Shown: positions 45,673-54,240 of the stretch, in pieces | How positions within the stretch are numbered: the first letter of the stretch is position 1 | Layout: each line of letters begins with the position of its first letter | Origin: Mesorhizobium sp. WSM4904 | Lineage (GTDB): Bacteria > Pseudomonadota > Alphaproteobacteria > Rhizobiales > Rhizobiaceae | Direction of reading: 5' to 3' | Length of the DNA: 64,000 bases | Assembly: GCF_029674545.1 (NCBI RefSeq) | Contig: NZ_CP121354.1 | Span: 806,001 to 870,000 of the forward strand | Notes under the pieces: generated by a model | What the model was told of the DNA's origin: nothing | Database searches by the model: none | The model's input: only the letters and a program-made list of their open reading frames with translations | Translations under genes and position numbers: made by a program

Positions 45673-45873
45673 ATGGCCCATTCCACCGCAGTGCTTTTCG
45701 CGCATCTCGGCCGCTCGCTCGGGCACTGGCTTCTGCACCTTCCCGACGAGGACAAGCCGTCACGGGACGACGCGCCCCGATCGCCGGCGCCGGTCCGGCT
45801 CGACGCGGAGCGCGGCCGCCTGCCGCCACACGACGAGAGTTTCTACTGGGCCTGGCAATACTGGTCGCAGTGA
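45673..45873 (+). CDS. Small operon protein (66 aa) between tauC and tauD, unknown
   Basis: A 66-residue protein beginning MAHSTAVLFAHLGRSLGHW, with AAGGAG about eight bases before the ATG; an ATG two codons earlier is an alternative. A short amphipathic N-terminal helix is followed by a Pro/Asp/Arg-rich linker and an aromatic C-terminus (ESFYWAWQYWSQ). It lies in the tau operon, 21 bases after tauC and 41 before tauD. No family recognised. The spacing and ribosome site make it a credible microprotein, perhaps an accessory of the taurine transporter or dioxygenase. Confidence 0.6.
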   Translation: MAHSTAVLFAHLGRSLGHWLLHLPDEDKPSRDDAPRSPAPVRLDAERGRLPPHDESFYWAWQYWSQ

Positions 45874-45914
45874 CCGGCCCTTTCCCTTCCCCAACCAGCA
45901 AAGAGGAGATCCCC

Positions 45915-46844
45915 ATGAGCAACCTAGCCGCCGTCGACCAGGTCATTCCGCCAACCGACATCTTTCCGCTGACCGCCCGCGTGGGCGCGGAAATCAGGGG
46001 CATCCAGCTTGGCGGAAGCCTGTCGGGCGCCACCATCGCGGCGATCAACCAGCTGCTTTTGAAGCACAAGGTCGTCTTCTTCCGTGGCCAGGAGCATCTC
46101 GACGATTCCGAGCATGAGCTGTTCGCGCGGCGCCTGGGCGATCTCGTGCCGCATCCCACGCAAGGGCCGGTGTCGGGCACCGCCTCGATCCTCAATCTGG
46201 ATTCGAGCCGCGGCGGCGGCCGCGCGGACCAATGGCACACGGACGTCACCTTCGTGGACGCCTATCCGAAATTCTCCGTGCTTCGCGGCGTCGTCATTCC
46301 CGCGGCCGGGGGCGATACCATCTGGTCCAACACGCACGCCGCCTATGAAAGCCTGCCGGCGCCGCTCAAGCTGCTGGCCGACAATCTCTGGGCCATCCAC
46401 AGCAATGCCTACGACTATGCCGCCGTGCGGCCTCGCGCCACCGCCGAGGAAAGGAAGCATTTCGAGGAGGTCTTCACCTCGACCGTCTACGAAACCGAGC
46501 ACCCCGTCGTGCGCGTGCATCCGGAAACCGGCGAGCGCTCGCTGTTGCTCGGCAATTTCGTCCAGCGCTTCGTCGGCCTGTCGAAGAGCGACTCCGCCAA
46601 GCTCTATGAATTGTTCCAGAGCTATGTGACGACGCCCGAAAACACCGTGCGCTGGCGCTGGCAGGCCGGTGACGTCGCGATCTGGGACAATCGGGCCACC
46701 CAGCATTACGCGGTGAACGACTATGGCGACCAGCACCGGATCGTGCGCCGCGCCACCGTCGACGGCGATGTGCCGGTGAGCGTCGACGGACGCCGCAGCG
46801 TCACTCACGTCAAGACGGCCAAGCCGGCGGCAAAGGCCGCGTGA
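45915..46844 (+). CDS. tauD: Taurine dioxygenase (Fe(II)/2-oxoglutarate-dependent)
   Basis: A 309-residue member of the TauD family, which releases sulfite from taurine using oxygen and 2-oxoglutarate. The metal triad is in QWHTDVTF (His and Asp, about residue 105) and TQHYAVNDYGDQH (distal His); the oxoglutarate Arg is in HRIVRRATVDG. The C-terminal 25 residues (RRSVTHVKTAKPAAKAA) extend beyond the E. coli protein. The ATG at 45915 follows AAGAGGAG. Given its position after tauABC, taurine is the likely substrate, though some TauD relatives attack sulfate esters. Confidence 0.93.
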   Translation: MSNLAAVDQVIPPTDIFPLTARVGAEIRGIQLGGSLSGATIAAINQLLLKHKVVFFRGQEHLDDSEHELFARRLGDLVPHPTQGPVSGTASILNLDSSRGGGRADQWHTDVTFVDAYPKFSVLRGVVIPAAGGDTIWSNTHAAYESLPAPLKLLADNLWAIHSNAYDYAAVRPRATAEERKHFEEVFTSTVYETEHPVVRVHPETGERSLLLGNFVQRFVGLSKSDSAKLYELFQSYVTTPENTVRWRWQAGDVAIWDNRATQHYAVNDYGDQHRIVRRATVDGDVPVSVDGRRSVTHVKTAKPAAKAA

Positions 46845-46859
46845 AGGCAGGCGCGGCAC

Positions 46860-47010
46860 CACCCCTTCTCCCCTTGTGGGAGAAGGTGGATCGGCGCGTA
46901 GCGCCGAGACGGATGAGGGTGCTCCAGCGGAGTGAGACGCCGGCTTTCCCTGGAACACCCCTCATCCGTCGCCTTCGGCGACACCTTCTCCCACAAGGGG
47001 AGAAGGGGGC
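46860..47010. repeat. Palindromic mosaic element, family C copy 3
   Basis: CTTCTCCC and GGGAGAAG stems around TTGTG/CACAA, with nested GGCGCGTAGCGCC and GTCGCCTTCGGCGAC hairpins and inverted GATGAGGGTG/CACCCCTCATC segments. It lies between convergent tauD and a small membrane protein gene. Confidence 0.8.
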
Positions 47011-47018
47011 CTTTTCCC

Positions 47019-47204
47019 TCAAACGCGCGGGCGGTTCGCCCAGCCGAGGCCGAGCAGGCCGACCAGCGCGGTGACGAGGCCGATGTAGAGCCATTGTCTC
47101 TGGCCGGTCATGAAGCTGCCCTGGACCAGCCCGAGCCCCTGCAGCGACCACAGCACACCGATCGCCAGCACGAGCAGCGCCAGCAAATTCCCGATCAATC
47201 GCAT
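47019..47204 (-). CDS. Small two-span membrane protein (61 aa), unknown
   Basis: A 61-residue protein starting MRLIGNLLALLVLAIGVLW, with two hydrophobic segments (residues about 4-22 and 40-55, IGLVTALVGLLGLGWA) joined by a polar loop. The Met at 47204 is preferred over a frame start at 47279. A GGGGATC stretch lies before it. No family recognised; the pattern is typical of small alphaproteobacterial inner-membrane proteins. Confidence 0.6.
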   Translation of the reverse strand: MRLIGNLLALLVLAIGVLWSLQGLGLVQGSFMTGQRQWLYIGLVTALVGLLGLGWANRPRV

Positions 47205-47511
47205 CAGCGAGATCCCCCTGGAAAGTCGATCCTCCACCGGAATGCGCGCGCAATAAAGGAGGGAAAGGAAGCCAGGCAATCGCTTCCGCTTCTACTTGCG
47301 GATTGACGGCCGATCCTACTCGAGACTTCCCGCAATCCGGCTCGGTCTTCACAAAGAATACGCCTGCGTGCTCCGGAAATTTCATGACAAACTGTTTCGC
47401 GGCGACTCCAAACGTGTGCCTTTGCCATGGAACCGCCAGATCAATGCCGCATTTCCCGCCTCATTCGGCACTTACGGCGGGTTGTCTGTAAACGGAGCCC
47501 ACCCCTAAAAG
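47205..47511. other. Divergent intergenic region before rlpA
   Basis: A 307-base gap between the divergent small membrane protein and RlpA genes. Short open frames are present on both strands but lack ribosome sites and recognisable content. It presumably holds both promoters. The AAAAG before the RlpA ATG at 47512 is the only weak ribosome-site candidate. Confidence 0.4.
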
Positions 47512-47874
47512 ATGAAGAAAACCAACCGCACCGCGCTTGTCGCGGTAACGATCGCGGCTGGCCTGATGGCAGGCGCGTCGAGTGCCTCCTCGGCCGCCGC
47601 GCAATGCGGACGCGCCTCCTGGTATGCTCTGCATTCGAGAACCGCGTCCGGCGAGCGCATGAATCCCGCCGAACTGACCGCTGCGCACCGCACCTTGCCG
47701 TTCGGCACCAGGCTCAGGGTCACCAACAAGAACAATGGCCGCAGCGTCGTGGTGCGCATCAACGATCGCGGTCCGTTCGTCAGAGGCCGCGTGCTCGACC
47801 TCTCGCGCGGCGCCGCCAATCAGCTCGGTTTTATCGGCTCGGGCCACACCGCGGTGTGCATGGCGCGCGTCTGA
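47512..47874 (+). CDS. RlpA-like double-psi beta-barrel protein
   Basis: A 120-residue exported protein with a signal peptide ([20 protein letters not shown], cleavage near AAAQ). A single DPBB domain follows: [57 protein letters not shown]. The catalytic Asp of RlpA lytic transglycosylases (INDRGPF) is present, but the SPOR domain is absent, so septal targeting by bare glycan strands is not expected. The two Cys (CGRAS, AVCMARV) could form a disulfide joining the ends. A hairpin terminator follows. Confidence 0.88.
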   Translation: MKKTNRTALVAVTIAAGLMAGASSASSAAAQCGRASWYALHSRTASGERMNPAELTAAHRTLPFGTRLRVTNKNNGRSVVVRINDRGPFVRGRVLDLSRGAANQLGFIGSGHTAVCMARV

Positions 47875-47883
47875 TATGTCTGA

Positions 47884-47910
47884 TATGTCCGGTAAGAGGG
47901 GCCGGACATA
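47884..47910 (+). terminator. Hairpin terminator after rlpA-like gene
   Basis: A nine-base stem, TATGTCCGG (47884-47892) against CCGGACATA (47902-47910), with a nine-base loop, followed by TTTCC. The preceding TCTGATATGTCTGATATG is a short tandem repeat overlapping the stop codon. Confidence 0.6.
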
Positions 47911-48012
47911 TTTCCTACATATTTCGGCGGTGCACATTGAGCCGGCTGTGCCCTTCGAGCCGGTTTTCCAACGCTTTCGACGAAAGACCTATTCGTCACG
48001 CCACGTGACGTA

Positions 48013-48023
48013 TTGCATCGCAA
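48013..48023. promoter_or_regulatory. Candidate PhaR-type operator upstream of phaZ
   Basis: TTGCATCGCAA is a TTGC-N3-GCAA palindrome about 90 bases before the PHB depolymerase start. PhaR/AniA repressors of PHB genes bind TGC-rich sites of the TGC-N3-GCA kind. A second palindrome, TCACGCCACGTGA, lies just upstream at about 47997. The assignment is inference from similarity and position. Confidence 0.35.
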
Positions 48024-48110
48024 CAGTATCTTGTTAACCTCGCTGCGAGACATTCGAGGCTCGGCGCTGCTCGTCGGCCCTTTGGTCGTCAGGTAGCAGC
48101 GAGGTTCCCG

Positions 48111-49388
48111 ATGTTCTACCAGCTCTACGAAATGAACCATGCGGCGCTGCAGCCCGCCCGCCTCTACGCCGACGCGGTGCGGCTTTTCTATTCCAACCCG
48201 CTCAATCCTGTCTCGCACACGCCGCTCGGCCGTTCGGTCGCGGCAGCCGCCGAACTGTTCGAGCGCACCACGCGCCGCTACGGCAAGCCGCAATTCGGCC
48301 TGACCGAGACGGTGATCGACTGGAAGACCGTCGACGTCACTGAAAAGACCGTCTGGTCGAAGCCTTTCTGCAACCTCACCCGCTTCGAGCGTTCGCTTCC
48401 GGCGGGCCGCAAGCCGGACCCGAAGCTTCTGATCGTGGCGCCGATGTCCGGCCACTACGCGACGCTGCTGCGCGGGACGGTCGAGGCGATGCTGCCTCAC
48501 GCCGACGTGCACATCACCGACTGGGTCGACGCCCGCATGGTGCCGCTGTCGCAGGGGAGCTTCGATCTCGACGACTATATCGACTATGTCGTCGACATGT
48601 TCCATGCGCTGGGTCCGGACACCCATGTGATGGCGGTCTGCCAGCCATCGGTGCCGGTGCTGGCGGCGGTGGCGCTGATGGAAAAACGCGGTGACCCCTT
48701 CGTGCCGGCGACCATGACGCTGATGGGCGGCCCGATAGACACCCGCCGCAACCCGACCGCGGTCAATCTGCTGGCCGAGGAAAAGGGCATCGGCTGGTTC
48801 CGCGACAACGTCATCATGCAGGCGCCCTGGCCGGTGCCGGGCTTCGGCCGCGAGGTCTATCCCGGCTTCCTGCAGCTCTCGGGCTTCATGAGCATGAATC
48901 TCGACCGCCATATCATCGCCCACAAGGACTTCTTCATGCACCTTGTGAAGAACGATGGCGACAACGCCGAGAAGCACCGCGACTTCTATGACGAATATCT
49001 GGCGGTGATGGACCTGACGGCGGAGTTCTACCTGCAGACCGTCGACACGGTGTTCGTGCGCCACGCCTTGCCGAAGGGCGAAATGACCCATCGCGGCGAG
49101 GCCGTCGATCCGAGCCTCATCCGCAACGTCGCCCTGTTCACCGTCGAGGGTGAGAACGACGATATTTCCGGTCTCGGCCAGACCCAGGCCGCGCACGATC
49201 TTTGCGCGAACATCCCAGCCGACAGGCAAGCCCACTACATGCAGCCGGCCGTCGGCCATTATGGCGTCTTCAACGGCTCGCGGTTCCGGTCCGAGATCGT
49301 GCCGCGCATCGTCGACTTCATCGCCAGCTATGGCCGCCAGACCCGGGTGGCGGCGAAGCCGAAGCTGGTCCGCTCCGCCAAGAGCTGA
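48111..49388 (+). CDS. phaZ: Intracellular poly(3-hydroxybutyrate) depolymerase
   Basis: A 425-residue cytoplasmic depolymerase of the rhizobial/Ralstonia i-PHB type. The nucleophile is a Cys in HVMAVCQPSVPVLAA (about residue 180), replacing the Ser of lipase boxes, as in this family. The PHB depolymerase C-terminal domain follows (NVALFTVEGENDDISGLGQT, MQPAVGHYGVFNGSRFR with the catalytic His). It mobilises stored PHB to hydroxybutyrate oligomers. The N-terminal MFYQLYEMNHAALQPARL is characteristic. It is not linked here to phaC. A family A repeat follows. Confidence 0.95.
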   Translation: MFYQLYEMNHAALQPARLYADAVRLFYSNPLNPVSHTPLGRSVAAAAELFERTTRRYGKPQFGLTETVIDWKTVDVTEKTVWSKPFCNLTRFERSLPAGRKPDPKLLIVAPMSGHYATLLRGTVEAMLPHADVHITDWVDARMVPLSQGSFDLDDYIDYVVDMFHALGPDTHVMAVCQPSVPVLAAVALMEKRGDPFVPATMTLMGGPIDTRRNPTAVNLLAEEKGIGWFRDNVIMQAPWPVPGFGREVYPGFLQLSGFMSMNLDRHIIAHKDFFMHLVKNDGDNAEKHRDFYDEYLAVMDLTAEFYLQTVDTVFVRHALPKGEMTHRGEAVDPSLIRNVALFTVEGENDDISGLGQTQAAHDLCANIPADRQAHYMQPAVGHYGVFNGSRFRSEIVPRIVDFIASYGRQTRVAAKPKLVRSAKS

Positions 49389-49473
49389 GCAAGGCGCCGA
49401 AACGCTTGCCCGGCGGCTATGCTTGCGCTGGCGGGTCGCATGCCTTGGTGATCGGCCGAGACACCCGCTGCCT

Positions 49474-49666
49474 CGTTATCCTAGGGCGGAGCAAGGAGCG
49501 AAGCGACGCAGCGCAGACCCAAGGATCCGTGCCGTTACATACGAATGGTGCAGCGGTGCAGAACAACCTCCGTCTTGCGCCGCCTTTGCTCTTCGCGCAA
49601 CCTCACGACACGGATTCCAGGGTCTCCGCGACGGAGCTTCGCTCCTGCTTCGCCCTTGAATGACGA
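49474..49666. repeat. Double-palindrome element, family A copy 8
   Basis: The left stem is ATCCTAGGG/CCCAAGGAT and the right stem is ATTCCAGGG/CCCTTGAAT with inner stem GGAGC-TTC-GCTCC. The junction has changed on both sides: CCGTGCC on the left and GACACGG on the right, in place of CCATGCC/GGCATGG. The rest of the 473-base gap (49667-49861) holds the promoter of the next gene and no ORF of note. Confidence 0.88.
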
Positions 49667-49861
49667 GGAGGCGTCCGCGCCGGTTAGGGAAGCTAACGGC
49701 GGGCGGCTTGCGGCGTTCGCCGACGGCGCTGTTGCGAAAGTGCCGCTGTCAGCATCGCGCGGGTAACCATGCCGTCAAACTAGCCGTTGTCTCTAATTGA
49801 CACGGACTGTAAATCGCCTTTAACGTTTCGTTAATAAAAGAACAGGGCGGACCGGGGGACA

Positions 49862-50479
49862 ATGACTTCCTCACCGATGACGCGGATGCTGCGCTTGTGC
49901 GCAGTCGCAGGGTTGGCGATCTCGGCCCACTGGGCGGTGCCGGCATCGGCGGCGGGCGCCATGGCCACCGGCGGCCTGACCTCGCAGCCGATCGGACACT
50001 ACGATTTCTGCAAGGCGTATCCGAGTGAATGCAACATCCGCCCGGCCAATCTCGCGCCGGCCACGATGACCGACGGCCTGTGGCGCAGGCTGATCAGCGT
50101 GACCGCCAAGGTCAACGCCGCCGTCAAGCCGATGAGCGATCTCGACAATTACGGCAAGGACGAGGTCTGGACCTATCCGGACAACGGCTTCGGCGACTGC
50201 GAGGACTATGTGCTGGAAAAACGGCGCGAGCTCTATCGCATGGGCATGTCGCTCGCGGATCTCTTGATCACCGTCGTGCGCAAGCCCGACGGCGAAGGCC
50301 ATTCCGTGCTGACGGTGCGCACCGACAAGGGTGACTACATCCTCGACAATCTGACCGACAAGGTCAAAGCCTGGGACGCGACCGGCTACCGCTATCTCAA
50401 GCGGCAGGCGATCGACAATACCGGCCGCTGGGTCTCGATCCGCGACGGCCAGCCGGTGCTTGTGGGATCGGTGCAATAG
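49862..50479 (+). CDS. Transglutaminase-like cysteine protease (BTLCP/DUF920), exported
   Basis: A 205-residue periplasmic protein of the bacterial transglutaminase-like cysteine protease family. Signal region MLRLCAVAGLAISAHWAVPASAA. The catalytic triad is visible: Cys in GFGDCEDYVLEKRRELY (about residue 118), His in GEGHSVLTVRTDKGDY and Asp in YILDNLTDKVKAWD. The start at 49862 has no strong ribosome site; an internal Met five codons later is possible. It stands alone. In rhizobia these proteins are linked to LapG-like or cell-envelope processing, but the target here is unknown. Confidence 0.9.
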   Translation: MTSSPMTRMLRLCAVAGLAISAHWAVPASAAGAMATGGLTSQPIGHYDFCKAYPSECNIRPANLAPATMTDGLWRRLISVTAKVNAAVKPMSDLDNYGKDEVWTYPDNGFGDCEDYVLEKRRELYRMGMSLADLLITVVRKPDGEGHSVLTVRTDKGDYILDNLTDKVKAWDATGYRYLKRQAIDNTGRWVSIRDGQPVLVGSVQ

Positions 50480-50501
50480 GCAAAGCTGGCGGCGCCAATT
50501 T

Positions 50502-50691
50502 CGTCATTCCAGGGCGAAGCAAGGAGCGCAGCGACGCGGCGCAGACCATAGGATCCACTCCGTTACCTATAAGCGTCACCGCGGTGCATAACGACCTCTG
50601 TTCTGCGCCGCCTTATCCTTCGCGCGAAGTCACGGAATGGATCCTCGGGTCTGCGCGTCCGCTTCGCTCCCGCTCCGCCCGTGGATGACGA
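50502..50691. repeat. Double-palindrome element, family A copy 9 (hybrid)
   Basis: The left half is mismatched: ATTCCAGGG on one side but CCATAGGAT on the other, so the stem pairs poorly. The right half is the ATCCTCGGG/CCCGTGGAT type. It looks like a recombinant between two stem types and is the main exception to paired change. It lies between convergent genes. Confidence 0.85.
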
Positions 50692-50736
50692 AGTTCGGGC
50701 GCTTCGGCTAAACCCCACCCTTGTCATCCGGGGCAA

Positions 50737-51099
50737 CTATCCCCTCAGCGCGGCCCGAACCGATGCGGTGATCTTCCGCAGCTCCGCCTCGTCCAGCTTC
50801 TCGATGCTCTCGGCCAGAAGATTGGCCAGCTCGGTCGCGGCGGGCGACAGGCCGGAGGTATCGATCCTGACCCTGGGATGCGAGGTCTCGGCGAGGCGGG
50901 CGAGATCCTCCGCGTCGTCCCAGATGATGTTGAAATAGCCGATGATCTTCTGGATCAGCGTCCAGGTCGGCGCGCCGCGCCGGCCATGCTCCAGCGCCGA
51001 CAGATAGGCGGCGCTGACGCCGATGGCCTGAGCCATCGCCTTCTGGCTGACGCCGCGCTCGGCACGCAATGCCCTGAGCTTCTCGCCGAACGGGGTCAC
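50737..51099 (-). CDS. XRE-family helix-turn-helix regulator
   Basis: A 120-residue DNA-binding protein with an N-terminal HTH (FGEKLRALRAERGVSQKAMA, QAIGVSAAYLSALEHGRRG) covering residues about 4-60. A short helical C-terminus follows (SIEKLDEAELRKITASVRA). The start is a GTG at 51099 preceded by GAGG. It is the last gene of the Tim44-MltA-Smr-XRE cluster, separated from Smr by 25 bases. The target genes are unknown. Confidence 0.9.
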   Translation of the reverse strand: MTPFGEKLRALRAERGVSQKAMAQAIGVSAAYLSALEHGRRGAPTWTLIQKIIGYFNIIWDDAEDLARLAETSHPRVRIDTSGLSPAATELANLLAESIEKLDEAELRKITASVRAALRG

Positions 51100-51124
51100 T
51101 GTCGCGTCCTCAAGGCCGGCATCC

Positions 51125-51649
51125 TCATGACCGCGTCCGCCGCAAGCGGATATAGAGCGCGCCCGAGCCGCCATGATTGCGGGCGGCATGATCATGACTC
51201 GAAACAAGGTGCCGGAAGGCCGGTGTCGACAACCAGTGCGGCACCGAGCGCCGCAAGATCCCGTCGCCGCCCGAGGACGAGCCCTTGCCGGTGATGACCA
51301 GCACGTAGCGGATGCCGCCGGCATGCGCGCGGTGCAGGAAGCCGAGCAGCAGCGAATAGGCCTCGTCCTGCGTCATGCCATGCAGATCGACGCGGCCCTC
51401 GATCGGCAGCCGGCCTTTCTTCAGCTTGTCGAGCGTCTGGTCGTCGAGCGCATGCGAGACGTGCTGCGGCTTCGGCTTCGCGGCAACGACCGGAGCGCCG
51501 TTGGCCGGCGCGGGCGCCGGCGCCGGCTTCGGCTCGACGATATCGGGAATCTCGATCGCGACCTTGCCTTTCAGCGGCCGCGTCGTCCGCGCCACCAGGT
51601 TCCATAGGATACGATCGTCCTCGCTGAGCTTGTCGTCGCGGCGGGTCAC
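51125..51649 (-). CDS. Smr-domain protein (MutS2 C-terminal type)
   Basis: A 174-residue protein. A basic N-terminus and a Pro/Ala-rich linker (KPAPAPAPANGAPV) lead to a Smr domain: GRVDLHGMTQDEAYSLLLGF (about residues 86-105), VLVITGKGSSSGGDG and VPHWLSTPAFRHLV. Smr domains are endonucleases acting on RNA or branched DNA. The start overlaps the mltA stop (ATGA), so translation is coupled. Stand-alone Smr proteins next to mltA are common in alphaproteobacteria. Confidence 0.93.
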   Translation of the reverse strand: MTRRDDKLSEDDRILWNLVARTTRPLKGKVAIEIPDIVEPKPAPAPAPANGAPVVAAKPKPQHVSHALDDQTLDKLKKGRLPIEGRVDLHGMTQDEAYSLLLGFLHRAHAGGIRYVLVITGKGSSSGGDGILRRSVPHWLSTPAFRHLVSSHDHAARNHGGSGALYIRLRRTRS

Positions 51650-52752
51650 GCGCCCCTCCTGTCGACCAGCCCGCGCGGGACCAGCGCGTAGAAGTCGGCG
51701 GCGTCGCGCACAACGCCGGCGATTTCGCCGGCGGCATCGCCTGAGCCCGCGAAGAGATCGCCCCGCGCCGGACCGGTGATGGCCGAGCCGGTGTCCTGCG
51801 CGATCATCAGCCGCCGGAACGGTTTCCGGTCGAAGGCCGTGAGCGTCGGCGCATCGATGTAGAAGGGCGTGCCGAAGGTGTGCAGCAGCCGGTCGACGGC
51901 GACCGAGCGGCCGGGCGTCAGCGGCACCTTGGCGGCGGCGATCGGGCCGAGCGCCGTATCCTCGACCGGCGCTTCGCGGAAGAAAATGTAGGAGCGGTTC
52001 CGCCAGAGGATCTCGTCGACGCGGTCGGGATGCGCCTTGAACCAGGCGCGGATCGACTGCATCGTCACCTTCGCAAGCGGGATTTCGCCGAGCTCGCTCA
52101 GGATCCTGCCCGGACCGGTGAAGCGCTGGCCGGATTTGGCGGCATAGGTGACGCGGCAGAGCCTGCCATCGGTCATCTTCAGTCGCGCCGCGCCCTGGAC
52201 GTGGATGAAGAAGGCGTCGACCTTGTCGGCGAGCCAGGCAATCTCGAGCTTCCGGTCGGAAAGCGCGCCGCGCTCGATCTCGCCGCGGTCGAAATATTCG
52301 ACCGGACCGGCAGGCGTATCGCGCGCGAAGGCGAGATAGGGATCCATGCCGCCGGGGCGGTTTTTGTCATCGATGTCGATCAAATCGGCGGGGCGCGAGA
52401 GCAGCGGCACGGTGAACCGCTCCGTCCTGATAGGCGAGGCCTCGGCCTCCGGTTCGTAGAAGCCGGTGACGAGACCAGCGCCGCCGTTGTCGGCCGCCAC
52501 CAGCATGGGAACGAAACGGCGCTCGAAGAACGATCGCGCCTCGGAACGATTCGCCGGTGAAACGGTCCGCGCTTCGGCATAGGCCTCGGCAAAGCCGTCG
52601 AATGCGACGCCGAGCGACCCGGTGCGGTAGGGCTTGGTCGGCGCGTGGAAAGCGGAGCGTCTAAACGCCGCGAAAGCGGCGAGATGGTCGTCCTCGTCCC
52701 AGCCCGGCAGGTCGCCGAAGGATTTTTGGATGAATGTGGAAGAGAGCGGCAC
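51646..52752 (-). CDS. mltA: Membrane-bound lytic murein transglycosylase A
   Basis: A 368-residue lytic transglycosylase with the MltA and 3D domains. Conserved blocks: VTGFYEPEAEASPIRTERF (about residue 95), VDAFFIHVQGAARLKM (about residue 180), YIFFREAP and, near the end, RRLMIAQDTGSAITGPARGD with the catalytic Asp of the 3D motif. There is no obvious signal peptide at this start, so either the true start is elsewhere or export is atypical. It follows the Tim44 gene by 22 bases and overlaps Smr. Confidence 0.93.
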   Translation of the reverse strand: MPLSSTFIQKSFGDLPGWDEDDHLAAFAAFRRSAFHAPTKPYRTGSLGVAFDGFAEAYAEARTVSPANRSEARSFFERRFVPMLVAADNGGAGLVTGFYEPEAEASPIRTERFTVPLLSRPADLIDIDDKNRPGGMDPYLAFARDTPAGPVEYFDRGEIERGALSDRKLEIAWLADKVDAFFIHVQGAARLKMTDGRLCRVTYAAKSGQRFTGPGRILSELGEIPLAKVTMQSIRAWFKAHPDRVDEILWRNRSYIFFREAPVEDTALGPIAAAKVPLTPGRSVAVDRLLHTFGTPFYIDAPTLTAFDRKPFRRLMIAQDTGSAITGPARGDLFAGSGDAAGEIAGVVRDAADFYALVPRGLVDRRGA

Positions 52753-52774
52753 GACCTGGCCCCGCCGCTTGGTC

Positions 52775-53482
52775 TCAGTCTTCTTCTTCCGTGGCGACGA
52801 GCTTCCAGTTCGGATCCCGCGAGCGGGTATCGCGGAAGAAGGTCCACACGTCCTTGACCTCGGCGACTTTCTCGGGATCGCCGTCGATGACGGCGCCGAC
52901 CTTGTCGCGGGTCGCCGAAATCAGCTCGCTGACGATGCGCAGCGTGATATGCGCCTCCGAACCCTTCATCTCGGCGGCGACGATATCGACCTTGTCGATG
53001 CCGACAAAGGAGGACTGGATCTTTTCCGCCTTCGCCTCGCGCTCGCCGATCGCGGCGACGAAGCTGTCATAGACTTCGCGCGACAACAGGTTCTTCAGGG
53101 TTTTGCGGTCGCCGTCGGCGAAGGCCATGACGATCATCTCATAGGCCATCTTGGCGCCGTCGATGAAGGTCTTCGGGTCGAAGGAGGGATCGTTGTCCTT
53201 GATCGTGCGCAGACCCTTGTTGAGATCGGTGTCCGGTTTGGCGAAGGCGTCGATCGCGGCATAGGTCTCGGCCGTCGCCTCCCCCGGCATGCGCTTGCGC
53301 GGCAGCGACACCACATTCTCGGATTTCTGCGCCGCGTCCTGGTCGCGCGTGCGGCTCGCCGAATAAGGGTCGAAAGGCGGGCGCTCGTTTCCGGTGCGAC
53401 GTCCAAGCACGTTGCGGAGCTGGAAGAAGATCACCACCGCCGCAATCAAGAAGAAAATCGTGCCGAAGTCGAAGAAACCCAT
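52775..53482 (-). CDS. Tim44/TimA-domain membrane-associated protein
   Basis: A 235-residue protein with one N-terminal hydrophobic segment (FGTIFFLIAAVVIFFQLRNVLG), a polar linker and a C-terminal Tim44-like domain (residues about 90-230, with FIDGAKMAYEMIVMAFADGD and EVYDSFVAAIGEREAKAEKI). Bacterial Tim44-domain proteins resemble the mitochondrial import motor component; their role in bacteria is unclear. The Met at 53482 (MGFFDFGTI) is preferred over one four codons upstream. It heads the mltA-Smr-XRE cluster and is divergent from fxsA, a conserved order near secB in Rhizobiales. Confidence 0.92.
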   Translation of the reverse strand: MGFFDFGTIFFLIAAVVIFFQLRNVLGRRTGNERPPFDPYSASRTRDQDAAQKSENVVSLPRKRMPGEATAETYAAIDAFAKPDTDLNKGLRTIKDNDPSFDPKTFIDGAKMAYEMIVMAFADGDRKTLKNLLSREVYDSFVAAIGEREAKAEKIQSSFVGIDKVDIVAAEMKGSEAHITLRIVSELISATRDKVGAVIDGDPEKVAEVKDVWTFFRDTRSRDPNWKLVATEEED

Positions 53483-53684
53483 ATCTTCCGCCAATTCGAT
53501 CCCTGTCCTGGCCGGACCACCAGAGCCCCTAGGATGGCGGCGGTCGCATAGCGTTCATTACCCAAAGCATATAGAACGGCGAGCGCAATCATTCAAATCA
53601 AAGGCAGCCATACCTACCTAATGGCCACAGTGCCAGCGGCGATTGCCCGCGAGGCCGCAAAAGAAGAAAGCGATCGGTAGAGAT

Positions 53685-54182
53685 TTGCGACTTTCACTCT
53701 TCCCGCTGTTCCTGATCCTGCTGCCGCTTCTGGAGATAGCAGGCTTCGTCGTCGTCGGCCGCGAAATCGGCGCTTTGGCGACGGTCGGGCTCGTCATCCT
53801 TTCCAGCATCGCCGGCAGCCTGCTGCTTCGCCACCAGGGTTTCGGAGTGATGGCGCGGGTGCGGGCGGAAATGGATGCCGGACGCGATCCCAGCCGCCAG
53901 CTCGCGCATGGCGCGATGATCGTGCTGGCGGCGGTCCTGCTCATCATTCCAGGCTTCATCACCGACATCATCGCCATCCTGCTGCTCCTGCCGCCGGTGC
54001 GGGATCTCGCCTGGCGCCTGCTCAAGAACCGCATCGTGATGGCGACCAGCTTCAGCAGCGGCTTTTCAGCCCGCCGGCGCGACAGGGTCATCGATCTCGA
54101 CGACAGCGATTACACGCGTGAGGACGACTTCAAACGCGGGCCGGACCACAATTCCCCCTGGCGGCGACTGAAGGACGACTAG
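53685..54182 (+). CDS. fxsA: FxsA-family membrane protein
   Basis: A 165-residue FxsA protein with hydrophobic segments at residues about 3-22 (LFPLFLILLPLLEIAGFVVV), 28-45 and 75-105 (AMIVLAAVLLIIPGFITDII). An Arg-rich polar C-terminus ends in an acidic stretch. In E. coli overproduction prevents exclusion of phage T7 by F plasmid; the normal role is unknown. The start is uncertain: TTG at 53685 fits the family N-terminus (RLSLFPLF), while a TTG at 53643 would add 14 residues. Followed by a family A repeat and secB. Confidence 0.88.
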   Translation: MRLSLFPLFLILLPLLEIAGFVVVGREIGALATVGLVILSSIAGSLLLRHQGFGVMARVRAEMDAGRDPSRQLAHGAMIVLAAVLLIIPGFITDIIAILLLLPPVRDLAWRLLKNRIVMATSFSSGFSARRRDRVIDLDDSDYTREDDFKRGPDHNSPWRRLKDD

Positions 54183-54240
54183 GTCTTTCGACCAAAGGAT
54201 TGAGCAGTCGTAGCATTGGCAAGTAGGACGCCTATCGCTT

